Below are positions 13,510 to 27,013 of a DNA stretch of 64,000 nucleotides, piece after piece. Position 1 is the stretch's first letter. Each line of letters opens with the position of its first letter. The position numbers and the translations under genes were made by a program. Below the pieces are notes generated by a model. That model did not search any database, was not told the origin of the DNA, and saw only the letters and a list, made by a program, of their open reading frames with translations. Source of the DNA: Volvox africanus (Eukaryota > Chlorophyta > Chlorophyceae > Chlamydomonadales > Volvocaceae); NCBI GenBank assembly GCA_030268105.1, contig BSDZ01000087.1:1-64000 (forward strand). The letters are read 5' to 3'.

Positions 13510-16213
13510 GGCTGACCTGCCTGCACCATGTCCGTGAACATTTGTAAGGAATTTCCTAACTTGCGCCAAATAGATCGGCAGCGCTTCGTCTTGTTTCATT
13601 TTCAACGCATATATCTCTGCAATAAGTTGTGAATTTCATGCATCACTATTGGCGGCAAAAAAAGCTCCGATCCTGTCCCAGCCTCCTTTGCATTCACCGC
13701 AGCCAGGTGATAGTCCTGAACGTTTCGAGCATTATGGTCTTGACTTTGTGTAAAAGCCAGCAAAGCCCCCTCAATGGGCCGTATTACTTGCTCTGTCATT
13801 CATTCGTATATGAGTGTTGCTCTTACTCGTGCGCTCGGGAATCATTCGTTCGTATATGAGTGCTCTTCACATTCCAACACCAATAGTCAAAAATTTGTAT
13901 TACAAAAAGTGGAAATGATAAAAAATAAATTAGAATATGATACAAAAATGCAATGAAACAAAACAAGAGTGGCAAAATGTTCAAAGGCTTATTCAGCCGG
14001 CAGCATTATGATTTATGTACTGACGAAAATTTAAACATTCATCTAAAGAGCAATAATCATCGGCCAGATTGAAATCGTGTTATCACAAAAGAGTGCCCAC
14101 ATTTAAAACAAGCAACTCAAATGCATTTGCAATGAGTAAAAACACACAAAAGAGTCAATATGCTAAACAACAACTCAAAACTTTGAAAAGCAGGGTAAAT
14201 GATGAGAAGCAGTTTCACCATTACGATTTCTGTTTAGACGTTTTAGACTTAAATTGTCATGTGAAGAAATAGTCATCGGCCATATGAAACTCCTTTAAAT
14301 TGAGTATAAGCAACTGAAATGCAATGCAATAAGAGAAATACACAAAAGAGAAGAACTTTAAAACGATGAAAAACTAAAGGGTTATTGATAAAGCAATTGC
14401 ACAAGCAGTTTTACATTTCACAGCTGGCTCACAGCAAGCCGGGGTGACAATGGGCGTTACCACACTTAGCAGACGTGGATGCCTTACTCGACTTCACGTT
14501 GATCCCCTTCAATCCATCCTTAATCAATTCCTTCAAGCTTCCTACTTCGACCCTTCCATATCTCCTGTTCCATTCCTCCTTCGTTTGTTGTGTGTGCCCT
14601 GTTTGAGTCACACCCACAAACCCTCTTCTCATGTAATCTTGCAAGGCAATTTCGCATCCTGCTTGCACATGCCGTCCTCTCAGTGCTCTGATGGCTTGCA
14701 TGGTTCATGCCTGTTTCTGGGCACCATAATTGTCCTGTTTGTGCGGGCGAATGCAGTACTCGGGTCTTGGGTCAATGCCTGATACCACCCCCTGCCGGAC
14801 TGCTTTCTGTGAACCGCCTTGCCTAGCTTGTCCAACATTTTGATGCTATAATGATTTTGCTTCATCCACTGGCCTGGCGTGAGCCATGCCGACAAATCCG
14901 CACTCTTGCTTGATGGCGGATACCACTTCGCATTCCAACTTGTACAAATATCCCTTCCGGCACCCCGACAGCACCACTCTGTCACATATGCACACGTACA
15001 CCAATTGGTCCCCAAAACTAATTTTTCCTCCATTTTTCGCCCAATGATGCAACGGATATCACCTTTACATAGCTGCTCGGTACCACGTAAACATTGTTAA
15101 TTGTGACTGTGGCGTTCGGACGGCAAGACGGTGCCAATTTTAACGTGCCAATGGCTGTGGGTCGCATGACTCCTCCGTTCATGCTCATAATGTCAAACTT
15201 ATCTCTCTCGTTGATTTTGACCACGTCTGTTAGATCCCGTTCATCATAAGTGATGTGGTGAGCTGCTCCTGAGTCCATGCACCATCCTTGCACCTTGCTG
15301 TGCTGTGACCCCACAAATGCATAGTTATCTGGGTGATCCATCCTGCGGCCTCCTGCATCACCACGTCGCCCTTGATTCCTTTCTTGTTCTGTCATTGGTC
15401 GACTTTTTGCAGTGTGATATTCGCTGTTACTTTGCATTTGCCTTCCCGCTGACCTTGGTGGCATGCTGCTGCTTGCAATGTTGCGTCTGTCACCTGTCCA
15501 TTCATCTTCACGACGATGGTATTGCGACTGCTGTGAATTGAATTTGGATCTCTCTTGAAACTCCGGCGGTGACCACGTTAAGGATGTGTCCGGCCATATT
15601 GGCCAACACAACGAGCCCCTTTGTGGGTCACGCCCGAATATTTTGCCTTTCCAACCTGGAAATCGGCTACCGCCGAATCGCCTGTGCACCCATTCACGCC
15701 TATATCCTCCCACCACAATTGCTCTGTCAATTGCTCCACGCACCGCCTCGTCCTGTGCCCACAAACGCGACTGGACTCGCTTTTCGGGTTTCCTACATCC
15801 ATCCGCCTTTCGAACGCCAGCAATTGGGCGCTCACTCTTGTCTAAGTCAGCAAAGCGGCCGGCCCCTCACTGGAACGTATTACTTGCTCTGACAGTCTTT
15901 TATATACGAGATTCGCTCACATTCCAACACCCCCGTGAGTGACACTCCGTCGATTCTCACGATCTACCCCTTACTGCCTCGTCCCTGCAACCCTGCCCTG
16001 GTCCACAGCCGCGTACTTGCGCTCAGGGGCACATAACCTGTGAAAAGTCAGCAAAGCGCCCCTCCCTGGGCCGTATAACTAGCTCTGACATTCATTCGTA
16101 TATTAGTGTTGCTCACATTCCAACAACGCTTAACCTGATACTTTCAGAGTTGTAACTATCATTCCAAACCTATTTGTATGTCCTACCAGCAGGTTATCTC
16201 CCTCTCAGTTACT
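13510..16213. repeat. Array unit 6
   Basis: Complete unit. Diagnostic sites: TGTATTACA, CAAATGCATT, GAGTATAAGC, ACCACAC, GGCAATTTCG, AACACAACGAG. It has AGTCATCGGCC near 14271, shared only with unit 17. Confidence 0.95.
14846..15690 (-). pseudogene. Copia protease segment, unit 6 copy
   Basis: Open from about 15690 to 15018, covering linker, active site and protease end. A T6 instead of T5 near 15032 (CATTTTTCGCC) causes the frame to end before the GCRKGYLYKLE part, which continues in another frame to the TAG at 14846. An extra C near 15711 links the upstream end to a different frame. Confidence 0.8.
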
Positions 16214-18919
16214 GGCTGACCTGCCTGCACCATGTCCGTGAACATTTGTAAGGAATTTTCCTAACTTGCGCCAAATAGATCGGCAGCGCTTCGTCTTGTT
16301 TCATTTTCAACGCATATATCTCTGCAATAAGTTGTGAATTCATGCATCACTATTGGCGGCAAAAAAGCTCCGATCCTGTCCCAGCCTCCTTTTGCATTCA
16401 CCGCAGCCAGGTGATAGTCCTGAACGTTTTCGAGCATTATGGTCTTGACTTTGTGTAAAAGCCAGCAAAGCCCCTCAATGGGCCGTATTACTTGCTCTGT
16501 CATTCATTCGTATATGAGTGTTGCTCTTACTCGTGCGCTCGGGAATCATTCGTTCGTATATGAGTGCTCTTCACATTCCAACACCAATAGTCAAAAATTT
16601 GTATAACAAAAAGTGGAAATGATAAAAAATAAATTAGAATATGATACAAAAATGCAATGAAACAAACAAGAGTGGCAAAAATGTTCAAAGGCTTATTCAG
16701 CCGGCAGCATTATGATTTATGTACTGACGAAAATTTAAACATTCATCTAAAGAGCAATAATCATCGGCCAGATTGAAATCGTGTTATCACAAAAGAGTGC
16801 CCACATTTAAAACAAGCAACTCAAATGCATTGCAATGAGTAAAACACACAAAAGAGTCAATATGCTAAACAACAACTTCAAAACTTTGAAAAGCAGGGTA
16901 AATGATGAGAAGCAGTTTCACCATTACGATTTCTGTTTAGACGTTTAGACTTAAATTGTCATGTGAAGAAATAGTCAATGGCCATATGAAACTCCTTTAA
17001 ATTGAGTATAAGCAACTGAAATGCAATGCAATAAGAGAAATACACAAAAGAGAAGAACTTTAAAACGATGAAAAACTAAAAGGGTTATTGATAAAGCAAT
17101 TTGCACAAGCAGTTTTACATTTCACAGCTGGCTCACAGCAAGCCGGGGTGACAATGGGCGTTACCCACACTTAGCAGACGTGGATGCCTTACTCGACTTC
17201 ACGTTGATCCCCTTCAATCCATCCTTAATCAATTCCTTCAAGCTTCCTACTTCGAACCCTTCCATATCTCCTGTTCCATTCCTCCTTCGTTTGTTGTGTG
17301 TGCCCTGTTTGAGTCACACCCACAAACCCTCTTCTCATGTAATCTTGCAAGGCAAGTTTCGCATCCCTGCTTGCACATGCCGTCCTCTCAGTGCTCTGAT
17401 GGCTTGCATGGTTCATGCCTGTTTCTGGGCACCATAATTGTCCTGTTTGTGCCGGGCGAATGCAGTACTCGGGTCTTGGGGTCAATGCCTGATACCACCC
17501 CCTGCCGGACTGCTTTCTGTGAACCGCCTTGCCTAGCTTGTCCAACATTTTGATGCTATAATGATTTTGCTTCATCCACTGGCCTGGCGTGAGCCATGCC
17601 GACAAATCCGCACTCTTGCTTGATGGCGGATACCACTTCGCATTCCAACTTGTACAAATATCCCTTCCGGCACCCCGACAGCACCACTCTGTCACATATG
17701 CACACGTACACCAATTGGTCCCCAAAACTAATTTTTCCCTCCATTTTCGCCCAATGATGCAACGGATATCACCTTTACATAGCTGCTCGGTACCACGTAA
17801 ACATTGTTAATTGTGACTGTGGCGTTCGGACGGCAAGACGGTGCCAATTTTAACGTGCCAATGGCTGTGGGTCGCATGACTCCTCCGTTCATGCTCATAA
17901 TGTCAAACTTATCTCTCTCGTTGATTTTGACCACGTCTGTTAGATCCCGTTCATCATAAGTGATGTGGTGAGCTGCTCCTGAGTCCATGCACCATCCTTG
18001 CACCTTGCTGTGCTGTGACCCCACAAATGCATAGTTATCTGGGTGATCCATCCTGCGGCCTCCTGCATCACCACGTCGCCCTTGATTCCTTTCTTGTTCT
18101 GTCATTGGTCGACTTTTTGCAGTGTGATATTCGCTGTTACTTTGCATTTGCCTTCCGCTGACCTTGGTGGCATGCTGCTGCTTGCAATGTTGCGTCTGTC
18201 ACCTGTCCATTCATCTTCACGACGATGTATTGCGACTGCTGTGAATTGAATTTGGATCTCTCTTGAAACTCCGGCGGTGACCACGTTAAGGATGTGTCCG
18301 GCCATATTGGCCAACAAAACGAGCCCCTTTGTGGGTCACGCCCGAATATTTTGCCTTTCCAACCTGGAAATCGGCTACCGCCGAATCGCCTGTGCACCCA
18401 TTCACGCCTATATCCTCCACCACAATTGCTCTGTCAATTGCTCCACGCACCGCCTCGTCCTGTGCCCACAAACGCGACTGACTCGCTTTTCGGGTTTCCT
18501 ACATCCATCCGCCTTTCGAACGCCAGCAATTGGGCGCTCACTCTTGTCTAAGTCAGCAAAGCGGCCGGCCCCTCACTGGAACGTATTACTTGCTCTGACA
18601 GTCTTTTATATACGAGATTCGCTCACATTCCAACACCCCCCGTGAGTGACACTCCGTCGATTCTCACGATCTACCCCTTACTGCCTCGTCCCTGCAACCC
18701 TGCCCTGGTCCACAGCCGCGTACTTGCGCTCGGGGCACATAACCTGTGAAAAGTCAGCAAAGCGCCCCTCCCTGGGCCGTATAACTAGCTCTGACATTCA
18801 TTCGTATATTAGTGTTGCTCACATTCCAACAACGCTTAACCTGATACTTTCAGAGTTGTAACTATCATTCCAAACCTATTTGTATGTCCTACCAGCAGGT
18901 TATCTCCCTCTCAGTTACT
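16214..18919. repeat. Array unit 7
   Basis: Complete unit with few indels. Diagnostic sites: TGTATAACA, CAAATGCATT, GAGTATAAGC, ACCCACAC, AACAAAACGAG. Confidence 0.95.
17556..18397 (-). pseudogene. Copia protease segment, unit 7 copy
   Basis: The protease is intact from 18147 to 17728. An extra C near 17740 (TTTTTCCCTCC) breaks the frame before the terminal part (17762-17556). Missing bases near 18156 and 18227 break the linker. Confidence 0.8.
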
Positions 18920-21619
18920 GGCTGACCTGCCTGCACCATGTCCGTGAACATTTGTAAGGAATTTTCCTAACTTGCGCCAAATAGATCGGCAGCGCTTCGT
19001 CTTGTTTCATTTTCAACGCATATATCTCTGCAATAAGTTGTGAATTTCATGCATCACTATTGGCGGCAAAAAAAGCTCCGATCCTGTCCCAGCCTCCTTT
19101 TGCATTCACCGCAGCCAGGTGATAGTCCTGAACGTTTTCGAGCATTATGGTCTTGACTTTGTGTAAAAGCCAGCAAAGCCCCTCAATGGGCCGTATTACT
19201 TGCTCTGTCATTCATTCGTATATGAGTGTTGCTCTTACTCGTGCGCTCGGGAATCATTCGTTCGTATATGAGTGCTCTTCACATTCCAACACCAATAGTC
19301 AAAAATTTGTATTACAAAAAGTGGAAATGATAAAAAATAAATTAGAATATGATACAAAAATGCAATGAAACAAACAAGAGTGGCAAAATGTTCAAAGGCT
19401 TATTCAGCCAGCAGCATTATGATTTATGTACTGACGAAAATTTAAACATTCATCTAAAGAGCAATAATCATCGGCCAGATTGAAATCGTGTTATCACAAA
19501 AGAGTGCCCACATTTAAACAAGCAACTCAAATGCATTGCAATGAGTAAAACACACAAAAGAGTCAATATGCTAAACAACAACTTCAAAACTTTGAAAAGC
19601 AGGGTAAATGATGAGAAGGCAGTTTCACCATTACGATTTCTGTTTAGACGTTTAGACTTAAATTGTCATGTGAAGAAATAGTCAATGGCCATATGAAACT
19701 CCTTTAAATTGAGTATAAGCAACTGAAATGCAATGCAATAAGAGAAATACACAAAAGAGAAGAACTTTAAAACGATGAAAAACTAAAAGGGTTATTGATA
19801 AAGCAATTGCACAAGCAGTTTTACATTTCACAGCTGGCTCACAGCAAGCCGGGGTGACAATGGGCGTACCACACTTAGCAGACGTGGATGCCTTACTCGA
19901 CTTCACGTTGATCCCCTTCAATCCATCCTTAATCAATTCCTTCAAGCTTCCTACTTCGACCCTTCCATATCTCCTGTTCCATTCCTCCTTCGTTTGTTGT
20001 GTGTGCCCTGTTTGAGTCACACCCACAAACCCTCTTCTCATGTAATCTTGCAAGGCAGTTTCGCATCCCTGCTTGCACATGCCGTCCTCTCAGTGCTCTG
20101 ATGGCTTGCATGGTTCATGCCTGTTTCTGGGCACCATAATTGTCCTGTTTGTGCCGGGCGAATGCAGTACTCGGGTCTTGGGGTCAATGCCTGATACCAC
20201 CCCCTGCCGGACTGCTTTCTGTGAACCGCCTTGCCTAGCTTGTCCAACATTTTGATGCTATAATGATTTTGCTTCATCCACTGGCCTGGCGTGAGCCATG
20301 CCGACAAATCCGCACTCTTGCTTGATGGCGGATACCACTTCGCATTCCAACTTGTACAAATATCCCTTCCGGCACCCCGACAGCACCACTCTGTCACATA
20401 TGCACACGTACACCAATTGGTCCCAAAACTAATTTTTCCTCCATTTTCGCCCAATGATGCAACGGATATCACCTTTACATAGCTGCTCGGTACCACGTAA
20501 ACATTGTTAATTGTGACTGTGGCGTTCGGACGGCAAGACGGTGCCAATTTTAACGTGCCAATGGCTGTGGGTCGCATGACTCCTCCGTTCATGCTCATAA
20601 TGTCAAACTTATCTCTCTCGTTGATTTTGACCACGTCTGTTAGATCCCGTTCATCATAAGTGATGTGGTGAGCTGCTCCTGAGTCCATGCACCATCCTTG
20701 CACCTTGCTGTGCTGTGACCCCACAAATGCATAGTTATCTGGGTGATCCATCCTGCGGCCTCCTGCATCACCACGTCGCCCTTGATTCCTTTCTTGTTCT
20801 GTCATTGGTCGACTTTTTGCAGTGTGATATTCGCTGTTACTTTGCATTTGCCTTCCCGCTGACCTTGGTGGCATGCTGCTGCTTGCAATGTTGCGTCTGT
20901 CACCTGTCCATTCATCTCACGACGATGGTATTGCGACTGCTGTGAATTGAATTTGGATCTCTCTTGAAACTCCGGCGGTGACCACGTTAAGGATGTGTCC
21001 GGCCATATTGGCCAACAAAACGAGCCCCTTTGTGGGTCACGCCCGAATATTTTGCCTTTCCAACTGGAAATCGGCTACCGCCGAATCGCCTGTGCACCCA
21101 TTCACGCCTATATCCTCCACCACAATTGCTCTGTCAATTGCTCCACGCACCGCCTCGTCCTGTGCCCACAAACGCGGACTGACTCGCTTTTCGGGTTTCC
21201 TACATCCATCCGCCTCTTCGAACGCCAGCAATTGGGCGCTCACTCTTGTCTAAGTCAGCAAAGCGGCCGGCCCCTCACTGGAACGTATTACTTGCTCTGA
21301 CAGTCTTTTAATACGAGATTCGCTCACATTCCAACACCCCCGTGAGTGACACTCCGTCGATTCTCACGATCTACCCCTTACTGCCTCGTCCCTGCAACCC
21401 TGCCCTGGTCCACAGCCGCGTACTTGCGCTCGGGGCACATAACCTGTGAAAAGTCAGCAAAGCGCCCCTCCCTGGGCCGTATAACTAGCTCTGACATTCA
21501 TTCGTATATTAGTGTTGCTCACATTCCAACAACGCTTAACCTGATACTTTCAGAGTTGTAACTATCATTCCAAACCTATTTGTATGTCCTACCAGCAGGT
21601 TATCTCCCTCTCAGTTACT
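18920..21619. repeat. Array unit 8
   Basis: Complete unit. Diagnostic sites: TGTATTACA, CAGCCAGCAG (near 19405; shared with units 10 and 16), CAAATGCATT, GAGTATAAGC, GGCAGTTTCG, AACAAAACGAG. Confidence 0.95.
20258..21098 (-). pseudogene. Copia protease segment, unit 8 copy
   Basis: Active site and protease are intact. One C missing near 20423 (GGTCCCAAAAC versus GGTCCCCAAAAC) shifts the frame, so an open stretch of 278 codons runs from 20874 to 20038. It is a fusion of the protease frame with the neighbouring non-coding frame, not a better-preserved gene. Confidence 0.78.
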
Positions 21620-24313
21620 GGCTGACCTGCCTGCACCATGTCCGTGAACATTTGTAAGGAATTTTCCTAACTTGCGCCAAATAGATCGGCAGCGCTTCGT
21701 CTTGTTTCATTTTCAACGCATATATCTCTGCAATAAGTTGTGAATTTCATGCATCACTATTGGCGGCAAAAAAAGCTCCGATCCTGTCCAGCCTCCTTTT
21801 GCATTCACCGCAGCCAGGTGATAGTCCTGAACGTTTTCGAGCATTATGGTCTTGACTTTGTGTAAAAGCCAGCAAAGCCCCTCAATGGGCCGTATTACTT
21901 GCTCTGTCATTCATTCGTATATGAGTGTTGCTCTTACTCGTGCGCTCGGGAATCATTCGTTCGTATATGAGTGCTCTTCACATTCCAACACCAATAGTCA
22001 AAAATTTGTATAACAAAAGTGGAAATGATAAAAAATAAATTAGAATATGATACAAAAATGCAATGAAACAAACAAGAGTGGCAAAATGTTCAAAGGCTTA
22101 TTCAGCCGGCAGCATTATGATTTATGTACTGACGAAAATTTAAACATTCATCTAAAGAGCAATAATCATCGGCCAGATTGAAATCGTGTTATCACAAAAG
22201 AGTGCCCACATTTAAAACAAGCAACTCAAATGCATTGCAATGAGTAAAACACACAAAAGAGTCAATATGCTAAACAACAACTTCAAACTTTGAAAAGCAG
22301 GGTAAATGATGAGAAGCAGTTTCACCATTACGATTTCTGTTTAGACGTTTAGACTTAAATTGTCATGTGAAGAAATAGTCAATGGCCATATGAAACTCCT
22401 TTAAATTGAGTATAAGCACTGAAATGCAATGCAATAAGAGAAATACACAAAAGAGAAGAACTTTAAAACGATGAAAACTAAAAGGGTTATTGATAAAGCA
22501 ATTGCACAAGCAGTTTTACATTTCCCAGCTGGCTCACAGCAAGCCGGGTGACAATGGGCGTTACCACACTTAGCAGACGTGGATGCCTTACTCGACTTCA
22601 CGTTGATCCCCTTCAATCCATCCTTAATCAATTCCTTCAAGCTTCCTACTTCGACCCTTCCATATCTCCTGTTCCATTCCTCCTTCGTTTGTTGTGTGTG
22701 CCCTGTTTGAGTCACACCCAACAAACCCTCTTCTCATGTAAAATACTTGCAAGGACAGTTTCGCATCCCTGCTTGCACATGCCGTCCTCTCAGTGCTCTG
22801 ATGGCTTGCATGGTTTCATGCCTGTTTCTGGGCACCATAATTGTCCTGTTTGTGCGGGCGAATGCAGTACTCGGGTCTTGGGGTCAATGCCTGATACCAC
22901 CCCTGCCGGACTGCTTTCTGTGAACCGCCTGCTAGCTTGTCCAACATTTGATGCTATAATGATTTTGCTTCATCACTGGCCTGGCGTGAGCCATGCCGAC
23001 AAATCCGCACTCTTGCTTGATGGCGGATACCACTTCGCATTCCAACTTGTACAAATATCCCTTCCGGCACCCCGACAGCACCACTCTGTCACATATGCAC
23101 ACGTACACCAATTGGTCCCCAAAACTAATTTTTCCTCCATTTTCGCCCAATGATGCAACGGATATCACCTTACATAGCTGCTCGGTACCACGTAAACATT
23201 GTTAATTGTGGACTGTTGGCGTTCGGACGGCAAGACGGTGCCAATTTTAACGTGCCAATGGCTGTGGGTCGCATGACTCCTCCGTTCATGCTCATAATGT
23301 CAAACTTATCTCTCTCGTTGATTTTGACCACGTCTGTTAGATCCCGTTCATCCATAAGTGATGTGGTGAGCTGCTCCTGAGTCCATGCACCATCCTTGCA
23401 CCTTGCTGTGCTGTGACCCCACAAATGCATAGTTATCTGGGTGATCCATCCTGCGGCCTCCTGCATCACCACGTCGCCCTTGATTCCTTTCTTGTTCTGT
23501 CATTGGTCGACTTTTGCAGTGTGATATTCGCTGTTACTTTGCATTTGCCTTCCCGCTGACCTTGGTGGCATGCTGCTGCTTGCAATGTTGCGTCTGTCAC
23601 CTGTCCATTCATCTTCACGACGATGGTATTGCGACTGCTGTGAATGAATTTGGATCTCTCTTGAAACTCGGCGGTGACCACGTTAAGGATGTGTCCGGCC
23701 ATATTGGCCAACAAAACGAGCCCCTTTGTGGTCACGCCCGAATATTTTGCCTTTCCAACCTGGAAATCGGCTACCGCCGAATCGCCTGTGCACCCATTCA
23801 CGCCTATATCTCCACCACAATTGCTCTGTCAATTGCTCCACGCACCGCCTCGTCCTGTGCCCACAAACGCGACTGACTCGCTTTTCGGGTTTCCTACATC
23901 CATCCGCCTTTCGAACGCCAGCAATTGGGCGCTCACTTCTTGTCTAAGTCAGCAAAGCGGCCGGCCCCTCACTGAACGTATTACTTGCTCTGACAGTCTT
24001 TTATATACGAGATTCGCTCACATTCCAACACCCCCCGTGAGTGACACTCCGTCGATTCTCACGATCTACCCTTACTGCCTCGTCCTGCAACCCTGCCCTG
24101 GTCCACAGCCGCGTACTTGCGCTCGGGGCACATAACCTGTGAAAAGTCAGCAAAGCGCCCCTCCCTGGGCCGTATAACTAGCTCTGACATTCATGCGTAT
24201 ATAGTGTTTGCTCAACATTCCAACAACGCTTAACCTGATACTTTCAGAGTTGTAACTATCATTCCAAACCTATTTGTATGTCCTACCAGCAGGTTATCTA
24301 CCTCTCAGTTACT
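21620..24313. repeat. Array unit 9
   Basis: Complete but noisy unit (2694 bp). One-base indels are dense from about 22.4 kb to the unit end, for example near 22740, 22755, 22930, 23210 and 23645. Diagnostic sites: TGTATAACA, CAAATGCATT, GAGTATAAGC, ACCACAC. Confidence 0.95.
22954..23797 (-). pseudogene. Copia protease segment, unit 9 copy
   Basis: One of the most broken copies. Extra bases near 23211 and 23217 (GTGGACTGTTGGCG) and near 23352 (TCATCCATAAG), and missing bases near 23515, 23645 and 23669, split it into short pieces. The WTQEQLTTSL stretch is the active-site region read in a shifted frame. Confidence 0.72.
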
Positions 24314-27013
24314 GGCTTGACCTGCCTGCACCATGTCCGTGAACATTTGTAAGGAATTTTCCTAACTTGCGCCAAATAGATCGGCAGCGCTTCGTCTTGT
24401 TTCATTTTCAACGCATATATCTCTGCAATAAGTTGTGAATTTCATGCATCACTATTGGCGGCAAAAAAAGCTCCGATCCTGTCCCAGCCTCCTTTTGCAT
24501 TCACCGCAGCCAGGTGATAGTCCTGAACGTTTTCGAGCATTATGGTCTTGACTTTGTGTAAAGGCCAGCAAAGCCCCTCAATGGGCCGTATTTAATTGCT
24601 CTGTCATTCATTTCGTATATGAGTGTTGCTCTTACTCGTGCGCTCCGGGAATCATTCGTTCGATATGAGTGCTCTTCACATTCCAACACCAATAGTCAAA
24701 ATTTGTATTACAAAAAGTGGAAATGATAAAAAATAAATTAGAATATGATACAAAAATGCAATGAAACAAACAAGAGTGGCAAAATGTTCAAAGGCTTATT
24801 CAGCCAGCAGCATTATGATTTATGTACTGACGAAATTTAAACATTCATCTAAAGAGCAATAATCATCGGCCAGATTGAAATCGTGTTATCACAAAAGAGT
24901 GCCCACATTTTAAAACAAGCAACTCAAATGCATTGCAATGAGTAAAACACACAAAGAGTCAATATGCTAAACAACAACTTCAAAACTTTGAAAAGCAGGT
25001 AAATGATGAGAAGCAGTTTCACCATTACGATTTCTGTTTAGACGTTTAGACTTAAATTGTCATGTGAAGAAATAGTCAATGGCCATATGAAACTCCTTTA
25101 AATTGAGTATAAGCAACTGAAATGCAATGCAATAAGAGAAATACACAAAGAGAAGAACTTTTAAAACGATGAAAAACTAAAAGGGTTATTGATAAAGCAA
25201 TTGCACAAGCAGTTTTACATTTCACAGCTGGCTCACAGCAAGCCGGGGTGACAATGGGCGTTACCACACTTAGCAGACGTGGATGCCTTACTCGACTTCA
25301 CGTTGATCCCCTTCAATCCATCCTTAATCAATTCCTTCAAGCTTCCTACTTCGACCCTTCCATATCTCCTGTTCCATTCCTCCTTCGTTTGTTGTGTGTG
25401 CCCTGTTTGAGTCACACCCACAAACCCTCTTCTCATGTAATCTTGCAAGGCAGTTTCGCATCCCTGCTTGCACATGCCGTCCTCTCAGTGCTCTGATGGC
25501 TTGCATGGTTCATGCCTGTTTCTGGGCACCATATTGTCCTGTTTGTGCCGGGCGAATGCAGTACTCGGGTCTTGGGTCAATGCCTGATACCACCCCCTGC
25601 CGGACTGCTTTCTGTGAACCGCCTTGCCTAGCTTGTCCAACATTTTGATGCTATAATGATTTTGCTTCATCCACTGGCCTGGCGTGAGCCATGCCGACAA
25701 ATCCGCACTCTTGCTGATGGCGGATACCACTTCGCATTCCAACTTGTACAAATATCCCTTCCGGCACCCCGACAGCACCACTCTGTCACATATGCACACG
25801 TACACCAATTGGTCCCCAAACTAATTTTTCCTCCATTTTTCGCCCAATGATGCAACGGATATCACCTTTACATAGCTGCTCGGTACCACGTAAACATTGT
25901 TAATTGTGACTGTGGCGTTCGGACGGCAAGACGGTGCCAATTTTAACGTGCCAATGGCTGTGGGTCGCATGACTCCTCCGTTCATGCTCATAATGTCAAA
26001 CTTATCTCTCTCGTTGATTTTGACCACGTCTGTTTAGATCCCGTTCATCATAAGTGATGTGGTGAGCTGCTCCTGAGTCCATGCACCATCCTTGCACCTT
26101 GCTGTGCTGTGACCCCACAAATGCATAGTTATCTGGGTGATCCATCCTGCGGCCTCCTGCATCACCACGTCGCCCTTGATTCCTTTCTTGTTCTGTCATT
26201 GGTCGACTTTTTGCAGTGTGATATTCGCTGTTACTTTGCATTGCCTTCCCGCTGACCTTGGTGGCATGCTGCTGCTTGCAATGTTGCGTCTGTCACCTGT
26301 CCATTCATCTTCACGACGATGGTATTGCGACTGCTGTGAATTGAATTTGGATCTCTCTTGAAACTCCGGCGGTGACCACGTTAAGGATGTGTCCGGCCAT
26401 ATTGGCCAACACAACGAGCCCTTTGTGGGTCACGCCCGAATATTTTGCCTTTCCAACCTGGAAATCGGCTACCGCCGAATCGCCTGTGCACCCATTCACG
26501 CCTATATCCTCCACCACAATTGCTCTGTCAATTGCTCCACGCACCGCCTCGTCCTGTGCCACAAACGCGACTGACTCGCTTTTCGGGTTTCCTACATCCA
26601 TCCGCCTTTCGAACGCCAGCAATTGGGGCGCTCACTCTGTCTAAGTCAGCAAAGCGGCCGGCCCCTCACTGGAACGTATTACTTGCTCTGACAGTCTTTT
26701 ATATACGAGATTCGCTCACATTCCAACACCCCCCGTGAGTGACACTCCGTCGATCTCACGATCTACCCCTTACTGCCTCGTCCCTGCAACCCTGCCCTGG
26801 GTCCACAGCCGCGTACTTGCGCTCGGGGCCACATAACCTGTGCAAAGTCAGCAAGCGCCCCTCCCTGGGCCGTAATAACTAGCTCTGACATTCATTCGTA
26901 TATTAGTGTTGCTCACATTCCAACAACGCTTAACCTGATACTTTCAGAGTTGTAACTATCATTCCAAACCTATTTGTATGTCCTACCAGCAGGTTATCTC
27001 CCTCTCAGTTACG
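24314..27013. repeat. Array unit 10
   Basis: Complete unit with indels at both ends. Diagnostic sites: TGTATTACA, CAGCCAGCAG, CAAATGCATT, GAGTATAAGC, ACCACAC, GGCAGTTTCG, AACACAACGAG. Confidence 0.95.
25651..26493 (-). pseudogene. Copia protease segment, unit 10 copy
   Basis: GWCMDSGAAHHITYDERDL is open in 26241-26002. An extra T near 26034 (TCTGTTTAGATC) breaks the frame just behind it, and the following protease part is open in 26027-25821. A T6 run near 25839 and other indels break the rest. Confidence 0.75.

Noticed and set aside
20038..20874. 278-codon frame in unit 8 as a more complete protein
   Set aside because: It arises from one missing C near 20423 that joins the protease frame to a neighbouring non-coding frame.
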